A stretch of 64,000 bases of DNA from CADEED01 sp963711635 (GTDB lineage Bacteria > Pseudomonadota > Gammaproteobacteria > Steroidobacterales > Steroidobacteraceae). Under the pieces are notes generated by a model that saw nothing but the letters and a program-made list of their open reading frames with translations, searched no databases and was not told the DNA's origin. Within the stretch, counting starts at the first letter, position 1. Each line of letters opens with the position of its first letter. The stretch is taken from contig CAVQEZ010000019.1 of the NCBI GenBank assembly GCA_963711635.1, positions 186,001 to 250,000 of the forward strand, written 5' to 3'. This document shows, one piece after another, positions 25,626 to 33,968 of this stretch. Position numbers and translations under genes: made by a program.

Positions 25626-27563
25626 GTGATCCCACCGTTATCCAGGAAGGTCCGGCGGCGTATCGGTTGCCTCCTGGCGCTGGCCGCTGCATTTCCCAGC
25701 GCTCATGCGGCCTGCGTCGGCACGCAGACCGGCGACCTCGCCGCCATCGACGAGCTCGCGTTCCGCGATCCCGCGGCGGCCCTGCCGCAACTCGCCACCG
25801 CGATTTCCTCCTCCGCCGACATGCCGCCCTCGCGGCGCGCGGCTCTGCACGCCATTGCGGCGGATGCCTCGCGCCAGCTCGGCTTCAGCCGGCAGACCAT
25901 CACCAACGCCGACGCCGGCCTCGCGCTGCTGCCCGCGGGTGACATGTCGGACCTGGCGGTGCGCATGCGCACGGTGCGTGCGCTGGTCTCCACCAATGTG
26001 GGCGGCATCGACGCGGCCACGGTCGAGCTCACCCGAGTCATCGATGCCATCGGCACCGATCGTCCGCTGGCCATGGGTTGCCTGCTGCGCGACCGGGGCT
26101 GGCTCAATTTCCGCGATGGCAATCCGGACCAGGCGCTCGACGATCTGCTGCGCGCCTACGCGCTGCTGCGCCGGAATGCCAGCCGCGAAGAAGCCATGGT
26201 GGCGGCCGGCCGCCTGTCCATGGCGCAGTTTTCGGTGCGCGACTATCCGCAGGCCCTGCTGCTGGTGGACGAAACCATCGCGTTCTTTCGCGAGCAGAAG
26301 GCGCAGATCCGCCTGGCCACGGCGCTGGATCGGCGCTCCGCGATTCTCAAGGCAGCCGGCAGACTCGATGAAGCGCTGCTGGCCGCGGATGAAGCGCTGC
26401 GCATCCACGACAGCATCGGCGATCGCGTCGGAACCGGCCTTTCGCAGATGCGCATGTGCGGTGTGCTCATCGAACGCAATGCGCTCAAGGATGCCGGCGA
26501 GTGGTGCGATCGAGCCGAAGCGACTCTCAGCCAGACCAGCGGCATGGACGACAACGATTACCGCACGCTGGCGGCATTGCGCGGGCGGCTGTATCTCGCG
26601 CTCGGCCGCTCGAAGGATGCCGTGGCGCAGTTCGACCGCGCCATCGCGCCCGGCGGCGCGCAGCCGGCCGACGACATCGCCGAGCTGTACGAGTTGCGTT
26701 CGCGCGCGCACGCGGCCATCGGCGACTACCCGGCGGCGTTCAACGACCAGGGCGAGTACCTGCGGCGCATGCGCGAGCAGGGCACGCTGGATCGCATTCG
26801 CGAAGTCGCGCAACTGCGCGTGCAGTTCGAGAACGACCAGGAAAAGCAGAAGATCGCGCTGCTCGAGAAGGACGCCAAGCTGGCCGAGGAAAGACTCACC
26901 AGCCAGCAACGCACCACGCAGCTGGTGGCCATCGCGGGGCTCACGGGTCTGGTGACGGCTTTCTTCCTGGGCTACGCCCTGCTTTCCAACCGGCGCCATC
27001 GGGCCGAGCTCATCCGGCTGGCCGAGCGCGACGAGCTCACCGGCCTGCTGAACCGCCGCGCCATCGTGCGCAAGGCGGTGGAATACCTGTCACGCGCGCG
27101 CGAATCCAGGGGCACGCTGGTCATCGGTCTCCTCGATCTCGATCACTTCAAGTCCATCAACGACCGCTTCGGCCACGCGGTGGGCGACCAGCTGCTGCAG
27201 CGCCTGGCAGTCGCGCTGCGCACGGCGCTGCACACCCGCGAAGTGTTCGGCCGCTATGGCGGCGAGGAATTCCTGGTGCTGTTCCCGGATGCCACCATGG
27301 AACAGGCGCGTGAAGCATCGGAACGCCTGCGTACCACGTTGCGCGAACACGGGCTGCACATCGACGACCAGGATGTGCGGGTCACGCTGAGTCTGGGTCT
27401 CGCGAGCTACGAAAGCGGCGACGTGCTGTTCGACCAGGTGGCGCGGCGCGCCGACATCGCGCTGTATGTGGCCAAGACCCAGGGACGCGATCGCGTCGAG
27501 ATCTTCAACCCCCTGCGCCACGGCGGCATCTCGGTCGCCAGCTCCGGGCAGCGGCAAAGATAG
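25626..27563 (+). CDS. TPR-sensor diguanylate cyclase (GGDEF)
   Basis: 645 residues from a GTG at 25626. A signal peptide (CLLALAAAFPSAHAA) is followed by a periplasmic array of TPR-like helices (about 60-400), a coiled coil (QLRVQFENDQEKQKIALLEK), one membrane helix (TQLVAIAGLTGLVTAFFLGY) and a cytoplasmic GGDEF domain with the active-site motif GRYGGEEF at about 545-549. The substrate helix DELTGLLNRRA and metal site LLDLDHFKSIND are intact, so c-di-GMP synthesis is expected. The inhibitory RxxD I-site is degenerate (HTRE), implying no classical product feedback. Confidence 0.9.
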   Translation: MIPPLSRKVRRRIGCLLALAAAFPSAHAACVGTQTGDLAAIDELAFRDPAAALPQLATAISSSADMPPSRRAALHAIAADASRQLGFSRQTITNADAGLALLPAGDMSDLAVRMRTVRALVSTNVGGIDAATVELTRVIDAIGTDRPLAMGCLLRDRGWLNFRDGNPDQALDDLLRAYALLRRNASREEAMVAAGRLSMAQFSVRDYPQALLLVDETIAFFREQKAQIRLATALDRRSAILKAAGRLDEALLAADEALRIHDSIGDRVGTGLSQMRMCGVLIERNALKDAGEWCDRAEATLSQTSGMDDNDYRTLAALRGRLYLALGRSKDAVAQFDRAIAPGGAQPADDIAELYELRSRAHAAIGDYPAAFNDQGEYLRRMREQGTLDRIREVAQLRVQFENDQEKQKIALLEKDAKLAEERLTSQQRTTQLVAIAGLTGLVTAFFLGYALLSNRRHRAELIRLAERDELTGLLNRRAIVRKAVEYLSRARESRGTLVIGLLDLDHFKSINDRFGHAVGDQLLQRLAVALRTALHTREVFGRYGGEEFLVLFPDATMEQAREASERLRTTLREHGLHIDDQDVRVTLSLGLASYESGDVLFDQVARRADIALYVAKTQGRDRVEIFNPLRHGGISVASSGQRQR

Positions 27564-27568
27564 GACCG

Positions 27569-27946
27569 CTACTTCCAGCTCACCTGGAATTTCTGGCCGA
27601 CATGCAGCGCTGCGCCGGCGCCGCGCACCACGATCGCGTTCTGTCCGAAGCACACGCCGCCGAGCTCGCGGTCGAAGCGATATTTCTTGAGCGTGGCCAG
27701 CGGTTCCACACCGTCGAGCGCGCCGCGTTCCTGGTCGGTGGTGGTGATGGAGCAGCGCGTGCAGGGCTTCACGATGCGCAGCGTGACCTCGTCCGTCGCC
27801 AGCTCGTGGATGCGGTCTTCGTCATAGGCCGCGACGTCGTCGATGACCACGTTCGGCCGGAAGCGCGCCATGGGCAGTTCTTTCGGCAGCCGCGAGTTGA
27901 GCTCCGCCAGCGAGGCGCGCGAGATCACCAGGACCGGGACCGGGTA
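27569..27946 (-). pseudogene. MOSC/YcbX-like protein, C-terminal part cut at the contig junction
   Basis: About 125 residues read cleanly from PVLVISRASLAELNSRLPKE to the C terminus. They include FRPNVVID, the conserved Cys motif KPCTRCSITTTDQERG, and QNAIVV. This is the C-terminal MOSC domain of YcbX-type proteins, which handle molybdenum cofactor sulfur in reduction of N-hydroxylated compounds. The N-terminal beta-barrel half is missing. Upstream of about 27,946 the frame turns to unrelated sequence, so this is truncation by the chimeric join rather than ordinary decay. The gene converges on the GGDEF gene. Confidence 0.85.
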
Positions 27947-27960
27947 GCGGGACCGAGGTC
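27937..27960. other. Probable chimeric junction between two genomes
   Basis: MOSC coding sense ends here, and actinobacterial coding sense begins on the same strand within a few bases. The short direct repeat GGACCGGGACCGG around 27,931-27,943 gives the kind of microhomology at which assemblies (or illegitimate recombination) join unrelated DNA. Gene content, operator types and intergenic repeats differ completely on the two sides. Confidence 0.8.
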
Positions 27961-28020
27961 GTCGAGCCTTGTGAGCTCGATCGCCTCGGAAACCACCTCG
28001 TCGGGGACCAGCGCGGCCAT
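27961..28020 (-). pseudogene. First codons of an actinobacterial gene cut by the junction
   Basis: From an ATG at 28020 the minus strand reads MAALVPDEVVSEAIELTRLD and then meets the junction. A similar MAALVPDEVV stretch occurs near the C terminus of some luciferase-like F420-dependent oxidoreductases, but the fragment is too short to assign. It starts 9 nt after the quinone oxidoreductase stop, so it would be the next gene of that operon. Confidence 0.4.
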
Positions 28021-28029
28021 GTCCGTCGC

Positions 28030-29069
28030 TCAGCCGCGAGCCAGGTCGACGACGGTGCGGCCCGATGGTGCGGCGCTGCTCGTGGTCCTCGAGCGCCGCC
28101 GCGACCTCGTCCATGGCGATGCGCCGGCCGATGACCGGGCGGATCGTCCCGGTCGGCGACGAGCGCGAGCAGCGCGGCGTGCACCTCCCGGCCGACCTCG
28201 GGTGGGAACGGGTTGATGCCGAACCGCCGGAAGTCGACCGGCATCTCGGTGTAGGCGAGCATCACGCCGAGCACCGAGAAGTTGCCCATCGACGACCTTG
28301 CGCAGCGGGCGGCCGGTGAGCCCGGACTCGGGGTCGTCGTTGAACCCGACCGGCAGGTAGCGACCCTCCCGCGCCATGCACGTCCAGATCGTCTCGGTGC
28401 CGTCGCCGCCGACGAGGTCGACGACGACCTCGGCGCCGCGGCCGTCGGTGTGCTCCATCACCCGATCGAAGAGGTCGTCGGTGGTGTGGTCGATCGCAGT
28501 GCGCGCCGAGCTCCGCGCACAGGCGCGGCCTTCTCGGGCCCGCCGGCGACCGCGATCACGTGGGCGCCGGCCGCCACCCCGAGCTGGATCGCCGCCGTGC
28601 CGACCGCGCTGGCCCCGCCGACGACGAGCAGCGTCTCGCCGGCCTGCAGGCGTGCCCGGCGGTGGAGCGCGAGGTAGCCGGTGTGGAACGGGAGCGGTGA
28701 ACGCGGCCGCCTCGACGTCGTCGAGCTCGGGCGGCGCGTCGAACACGCTCGTGGTCGTCGGGAGCGCGCGCTCGGCCATGCCGCCGAACGACTGGTTCGT
28801 CATCGCGACGACCCGGCGTCCGATCCACTCCTCGGCGCCCGTCGCCGGCGGCGTCGACGACCCCGCACACGTCCATGCCGAGCGTGAACGGGCGCCTGGG
28901 CCATGACGCTGGCGACGCCGCCGCGGCAGCGGGCGATGTCGCCGAAGTTGAGCGAGGCGGCGGACACGACGATGCGCACCTCGCCCGGCCCGGCCTCCGG
29001 CACCGGGATGTCCTGGACCTCGAGCGCTTCCGTCGGTGCGCCGTGCTGCACGACTCGAACTGCCTTCAC
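28030..29069 (-). CDS. NADPH:quinone oxidoreductase, MDR superfamily (frameshifted)
   Basis: It begins MKAVRVVQHGAPTEALEVQD and proceeds through SAASLNFGDIARCRGG, GMDVCGVVD, the nucleotide-binding LLVVGGASAVGTAAIQLGVA, and DLVGGDGTETIWTCMAREG, ending RTVVDLARG. That is the full order of a zinc-free medium-chain dehydrogenase/quinone oxidoreductase of about 340 residues. At least five single-base indels split it. The enzyme would reduce quinones or alpha,beta-unsaturated carbonyls with NADPH. It lies directly downstream of a TetR gene, with a promoter overlapping a palindrome between them. Confidence 0.8.
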
Positions 29070-29130
29070 GGCACGCCCCCCGGAGTGCGTGACGGGGCGA
29101 CCACACCGTCGCCGGCCTGCGGCGACCGTA

Positions 29131-29153
29131 ATAAATAGCCCTGTTTATGTCAA
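29131..29153 (-). promoter_or_regulatory. Promoter and TetR-type operator before the quinone oxidoreductase
   Basis: On the minus strand a perfect TTGACA (29148-29153) overlaps the TetR stop codon. A palindrome ATAAA-N8-TTTAT (29131-29148) fills the spacer, and TACGGT lies 17 nt on as a weak -10. A repressor bound here would block RNA polymerase. The likely ligand-responsive repressor is the adjacent TetR protein. Confidence 0.6.
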
Positions 29154-29795
29154 GGCAGCGGCGGCACGACCATGGCCGCCGCCGCCATGGTCACGAGGTT
29201 CTGCACGAACGGTTCGTACTCGAGCTGGGGACGGCCCCGCCGGCGACCCCTCCGTCCCAGCAGACGAGCGCGGTCGGCGACGGCCCGGAGGATGAACGTG
29301 GTGAGGAGTGCGAACCGCTCGGTGCGCACGGCATCGTCGACGTCGGCCATGCGGGTCGCGAGGAGCGCATACACCTCGTACCCCCCGGTGCGCGCCAATG
29401 CGACCTTCAACCCGTCGCTGTAGTGCTCCGGGTCCTCGCCCGCGAGCTCGGAGATGATGAGGAGGCAGCTCCGCCCTCGCCACCCACTCTCGGCGAGCTC
29501 GGCCGCGGGACGGACGATCGCCTCGATCACGGAAGCCACGTCGTCGTCAGGGCGGCGCGAGGCACGCTCGAGCAGCTCGCCCTCTCGCTGTGCGAGGAAA
29601 TCGATGTGCCGTTCGATCACCGCACACAGGACGCCGTCCCGCGACCCGAAGTGGTAGTGCAGCGCGCCGCGGTTCCGCTGTCCGGCCTTGCGGGTGATGT
29701 CGACGAGCGACGCGTTGAAGACGCCGTCCTCGGCGAACGCGCGGCGCGGCTGCGTCGAGGAGCTTCTCTCGCGTCCCGGAAGCATCGGGCGGCAC
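29150..29795 (-). CDS. TetR-family regulator (frameshifted near its N terminus)
   Basis: The start GTG at 29795 gives PPDASGTREKLLDAAA. After an indel near 29,750 the frame continues AFAEDGVFNASLVDITRKAG, then ALHYHFGSRDGVLCAVIERH, which is the helix-turn-helix signature of TetR repressors. The C-terminal ligand domain is helical and ends at 29,150. The length (about 215 residues) is normal. It lies between the extradiol dioxygenase and the quinone oxidoreductase on the same strand, so it probably controls this catabolic cluster. Confidence 0.85.
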
Positions 29796-29868
29796 GCGGG
29801 GATGGTACGTGCAGCGACGCGCGCCGTTGGCGGCTGGTTTCTGGGCCGGCGCCTCGGGCGCTTCCAGG

Positions 29869-30778
29869 CTAAGCGTCGAGTTCTCCCACCGATGCTCTCG
29901 ACGAGGGTTGGAGTGGTTGGTGGCCCCACGTGCTGATGCGGTCGTAGCGGCGGTTCTCGACCCAACCCTCGGTCACCAGTCGGGCGCCGTGGCCGACCTC
30001 GACCTGGAAGCCGGCCGGCGACGCGACGTAAAAGCTGAACATCTCGTCGTTGGGGTGGCGGCCGAGGCCGTTGGCGATGACGCACCCGGCGTCCCAGGCC
30101 CGGTCGAAGGCGTAGCCGACGTCATCGCGGTCGGCGACCTCGACCATCAGGTGGTGGAGCCGCTGCGGCAGCTCGAACGGCGCCCGGGCCAGCGCCAGCG
30201 AGTGGTGCCTCGGGTTGCAGTGGTAGAAGCGGATCTCCAGTTCGATGCCCGGGGCGATCTCGGTCTCGACCCAGTCGGTCTGGCGCAGACCGAGCCCCTC
30301 GGTCACGAAGCGGTGCGACTCCTCGAACGCGGTCGTGGCGAACACGAGGTGACCGAACCCCATACCCTCCGTGACGAAGCCGCCGGCCACCAGCGCCGAC
30401 GTCGAAGGGCCGCTCCGCCTCGGCGAGGCCATGGGCAACTTCGACCCGGACGCCCCAGGGCGCCTCGAGGAACGCCAGCTGATCCACCCGCCGGGCAGCG
30501 GTCTGTTCGTCGGTCGCGTGCACGACGGGGTAGCCGCCGTCCACCAACCGGGCAACCGTGGCAGCCCAAGCGTCGGGGCCTGCGGCCTCGAAGCCCACCA
30601 CGGTGGCGTCCGCCGCCGGGCCCTCGGTGACGATGACCCGCCTCGACTTGCGATCGTTGCGCCAGGTCAAGGGATCGTCGCCCGGCTCCAGGCCCACGAC
30701 GTCGGTCAGGAACTCGCCGAGCGCCGCCGCATCCGGCACCTCGACACCGAGATATCCCAACTGCAGTTCACCCAGCAT
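29869..30778 (-). CDS. Extradiol ring-cleavage dioxygenase, two-domain VOC type (frameshifted)
   Basis: From the ATG at 30778 the first VOC module reads MLGELQLGYLGVEVPDAAAL to about residue 125. An indel near 30,395 shifts to the second module, with metal ligands expected in GFGHLVFAT (His), LHHLMVEV (His) and FYVASPAGFQVEVG (Glu), ending RISTWGHQPL. This is the architecture of BphC/HsaC-type Fe(II) catechol 2,3-cleaving dioxygenases that open aromatic or seco-steroid rings. The substrate is not determinable. The start overlaps the PPOX gene end, so the two are coupled. Confidence 0.84.
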
Positions 30779-31270
30779 CGGGGGCGTCCCAGGGCATCGA
30801 GGCGGAGACCCAGTGGGTGACCGGTTCGGCCTGGTCGTTGCGAGTGCAGGTGCCGGGGCGGCTGGGCGAAGGTGGCGTAGGGCCGGCAGCGCAGAACGAC
30901 CCGGCGCTCCTCGGCGGCCATCGGCGGCGACGAACGGCCGGGCGTCCTCGGCCAGCGGCTCGCCCGACATGCGGCCGGCCGCGGCCATCATCACGTCGAC
31001 CACCAGGTCGGGATCGTCGTCGACGACGGCGTCGCAATAGACCTGCAGGTAGCGAACGGCCAGCGCTCGTCGAGCACGCACAGGCTGACCTTGCCGAGCC
31101 GGGCGACGCCTTGGCCTTGCCCGGTCGCGCATGGTCGACACCAGCAGCTCGTCGCTGTCGGTCGGCACGTAGTACACGATCGACATCGCGGGGCCGTCGG
31201 CCCGGCGGGCGGTCCCGAAGACGCAGGTGCGGTGGGTGCGGACGAACGACCGCCGCTCGGAGGGGAGCAT
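30768..31270 (-). CDS. Pyridoxamine 5'-phosphate oxidase-fold protein (frameshifted)
   Basis: It begins MLPSERRSFVRTHRTCVFGT and continues AMSIVYYVPTDSDELLVSTM, ARLGKVSLCVLDERWPFAYL, QVYCDAVVDDDPDLVVDVM and the end HWVSASMPWDAPDAG. The split-barrel fold binds flavin: FMN, F420 or heme depending on the branch. Actinobacterial relatives are often F420-dependent reductases. At least three indels interrupt it. The ATG at 31270 is preferred over that at 31325 because a -10-like GATAAT abuts the latter. It is the first gene of the minus-strand operon. Confidence 0.72.
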
Positions 31271-31324
31271 GTCGCGGTCGGTCGGCGGGGTGAACGGCTC
31301 CGCCGCCAGTGGCAGGATCAGCAT

Positions 31325-31340
31325 ATTATCGAATGATAAC
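31325..31340. promoter_or_regulatory. TetR-type operator with overlapping divergent promoters
   Basis: TTATC-GAAT-GATAA (31327-31340) is a perfect inverted repeat. A -10-like TATTAT (31325-31330) faces the TetR gene and GATAAT on the other strand faces the PPOX gene. One repressor dimer could silence both directions. Confidence 0.68.
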
Positions 31341-31350
31341 ATAGCGGCTC

Positions 31351-32026
31351 GTGCGCCGGAGCAAGAGACGACATCCGCCAGCGGCTGCTCGACTCGGCGC
31401 TGGTCGAGTTCGGCGCCAAGGGTTTCGACGGCGCGTCGACACGGTCGATCGCCCAGCGGGTCGACGCCCACCAGCCCCAGATCAACTACCACTTCGCCTC
31501 GAAGGAGGCGCTGTGGGCCGCCGCGGTCGACCACCTCTTCGGCCGGCTCGGCGAGGAGCTCGCCGGCCTGCCGCTGCACGGACGACACCGACGATCCCGT
31601 CGAGCTGGCCGCGGCGTTCGCCGAGGCGGTCCGACGGTTCGTCCGCTTCGCCGCCGCCCACCCGGAGCTCAATCAGATCATGGTGCACGAGGCCACCGAG
31701 GACAGCGACCGCCTCCGCTGGATGGTCGAGCGCCACGTCCGCCCGCTCTACGACGCGATCGCGGGCCGTGTGGCAGCGGCTGCGTGACGCCGGCATCGCG
31801 GCGCCCGATCGACCCCGCCATGGTCCACTACGTGATCGTCGGCGCCGCCTCGCTGCCGTTCGTCAACGCACCCGAGGCCCGCCTCCTCACCGGTGACGAG
31901 CCCACCGACCCCGCCTGGGTCGAGGCGCACGCCGCCGGCCTCGTCGCCACGCTGCTGCCCGGCCTACCCGACCTCGCCCGGTCCGTCGACGCGACCGAGG
32001 CGATCATCGAAGGAGCGCGCCGATGA
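31351..32026 (+). CDS. TetR-family regulator (frameshifted)
   Basis: GTG start at 31351. After an early slip the frame reads DDIRQRLLDSALVEFGAKGF, then ASTRSIAQRVDAHQPQINYH followed by FASKEALWAAAVDHLFGRLG. This is a TetR helix-turn-helix in which QPQINYHFASKEALW is the recognition region. The ligand domain continues through HPELNQIMVHEATEDSDRLR and VHYVIVGAASLPFVNAPEAR. Indels lie near 31,365, 31,585 and 31,770. It is divergent from the PPOX operon across the operator. The stop overlaps the P450 ATG (ATGA), so it is co-translated with it. Confidence 0.84.
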
Positions 32027-33263
32027 GTCCGACCGACCTGATCGATCTCGCCAGTGTCTTCGTGGACCCGACCGCGTATGCGGACGAGGAGCGGTTCCAC
32101 GCCGCGTGCCGGTGCTGCGGCGCGAGCAACCGGTCGTGCGGGTGGAGTCGGAGCGCTACCGGCCGTTCTGGGCGGTCACCCGCCACGCCGACGTCCTCGA
32201 CGTCGAGCGCGACCACGAGCACTTCCGCAACGCGCCCCGCCCGCTGCTGGTGCCCGCCGTCATGGAGGCCCGAGCCGAGGCGAGCGGGCAGATGCTGCGC
32301 ACGCTGATCCACATGGACGACCCGGATCACAAGGCGTTCCGCGGCATCGCGTCGAGCTGGTTCCTCCCCGGGCGGATCCGGGCGCTCGAGGACCGGATCC
32401 GTGAGCTCGCCATCCGCTCCATCGACCACATGGCCGAGCTCGGCGGGACGTGTGACTTCGCCCAGGACGTGGCCGTCGGCTTCCCGCTCCACGTCATCCT
32501 CTCCACCCTCGGCCTGCCCGAGGAGGACTTCCCGAGGATGCTGCAGCTCACCACCGAGCGTTCGGCAGCGACGACGACGAGCTCACCCGTTCCCGCGACC
32601 CGGAAGAGCAGATGGCCGTCATGCTCGACTTCTTCCAGTACTTCGTGGCGCTCACTGCCGAGCGCCGCGCGCACCCGACCGACGACCTCGCCTCGGTCAT
32701 CGCCAACGCCACCATCGAGGGCGAGCCACTCAACGACTTCGACGCCGCGTCGTACTACGTGATCATCGCAACCGCCGGACACGACACGACCAGCTCGTCG
32801 ATCGCCGGGGGACTCGAGGCGCTGTTGCGCCACCCTGACCAGCTCGCTCGCCTGCGGGACGATCCCTCACTCGGCCCGAACGCGGTCGAGGAGATCATCC
32901 GGTGGGTCACCCCGGTGAAGGAGTTCATGCGCACCGCCACCGAGGACCGCACCGTCGGCGACCAGATCATTCCGGCCGGCGACTCGGTGTACCTCGCCTA
33001 CCTGTCGGCCAACCGGGACGAAGACGTCTTCGACGATCCGTTCCGGTTCGACGTGGCGCGGCCAGACAACAAGCAGGTCGCGTTCGGCTACGGCGTCCAC
33101 TTCTGCCTCGGCGCGCACCTCGCTCGCCTCGAGCTGAGGATCTTCTTCGAGGAGCTCCTCGCCGCGCGTCGACGACCTGCAGCTCGCCGGCGAGCCCTCG
33201 AGATCAGCGACGGTGTTCGTCGGCGGCTTGAAGCAGCTCCCCATCTCCTATCGCATGCGCTGA
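32023..33263 (+). CDS. Cytochrome P450 (frameshifted)
   Basis: About 413 residues from MSPTDLIDLASVFVDPTAYA. P450 landmarks: C-helix-like HMDDPDHKAFRGIASSWF, I-helix oxygen-activation motif ATAGHDTTSSS, K-helix EEIIRWVTPVKEFMRTA, and the heme-binding loop FGYGVHFCLGAHLARLE with the thiolate Cys. It is soluble and ferredoxin-dependent, like other actinobacterial CYPs. Indels near 32,110, 32,570 and 33,170 break the frame. Its pairing with a TetR repressor and an extradiol dioxygenase suggests hydroxylation of a steroid, terpenoid or aromatic substrate (inferred). Confidence 0.88.
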
Positions 33264-33307
33264 CCCAGCCTCCGACGCCCTCGGAGCGAATCGGCGCGTC
33301 GCGCTGC

Positions 33308-33925
33308 TCAGTCGGCTTCTCGGAGAACCCCGTGCAACCCGGAAAGCAGGAGACCGAAGCCGAAATCGAAGATCTGGTCCGGCGTCGGTCGTCCGGTGCC
33401 GGCCGTGCGGTCGACCAGCTCGGCGAACCTCCGACCTTCACTCGTGCCCGCGCCTCGCTCGGCGGCGACGTCAAGGTCGAGTTGTCCGATGATGTAGGTG
33501 AAAAGCGCACCAAAGGCCAGCAGCGCGGTCTCGTCGTCGAAGCCCGCGTCCGCGAGCATGGCCAACACGGCCTCGACGAGCCGGCCGGCCGCTTCCGATT
33601 GGTGGGGACCGATGCCGGTCTGGATGCCGGGAATCCCTCCGAGCTCGCGGCGCACGTTCGCCTCGAGCGTCTTGAGCTGGACGTCCCACCGTCCCGTCTC
33701 CGGTCCCGGGATCTCGACCCTGCTCAACAACTCCTCGACGACGAGCTGTACGAGCTCGCTCCGGCTCGACACGTAGTGGTACGTCGTCATCGGCGCGACG
33801 CCCAGTTCGTCCGCGAGCTGCTGGATCGTGAATCGATCGAGCCCGACCTCCCGCGCGAGCCCGAGCGCGGCGTCGACGACGTCGGCGCGCGTGATGGTTG
33901 CCGGCCGGCCCCGCTGCTTCGTCAC
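33308..33925 (-). CDS. TetR-family regulator with C-terminal TetR_C domain
   Basis: 205 residues with an intact frame from a GTG at 33925 preceded by AGGAGG. The helix-turn-helix reads ADVVDAALGLAREVGLDRFT then LADELGVAPMTTYHYVSSRS. The ligand domain includes RRELGGIPGIQTGIGPHQSE. It is divergent from a P450 gene that starts 44 nt away, with a CGTATACG palindrome between them, and convergent to the preceding P450. It probably represses itself and the divergent P450. Confidence 0.92.
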   Translation of the reverse strand: MTKQRGRPATITRADVVDAALGLAREVGLDRFTIQQLADELGVAPMTTYHYVSSRSELVQLVVEELLSRVEIPGPETGRWDVQLKTLEANVRRELGGIPGIQTGIGPHQSEAAGRLVEAVLAMLADAGFDDETALLAFGALFTYIIGQLDLDVAAERGAGTSEGRRFAELVDRTAGTGRPTPDQIFDFGFGLLLSGLHGVLREAD

Positions 33926-33949
33926 CCGGTTGCCTCCTACGACATTTTC

Positions 33950-33957
33950 CGTATACG
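33950..33957. promoter_or_regulatory. Palindromic operator between TetR and P450 genes
   Basis: The perfect palindrome CGTATACG lies midway in the 43-bp divergent gap. TATACG at 33952 may be the P450 -10. The context, not the short match alone, supports a TetR operator. Confidence 0.5.
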
Positions 33958-33968
33958 TTACGAGAATT

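Noticed and set aside
27564..28030. Natural horizontal gene transfer boundary
   Set aside because: No mobile-element genes, att sites or tRNA occur at the join. Two unrelated genes are cut within about 20 nt at a microhomology, and everything to the right including fhaA/pstP core genes is actinobacterial.
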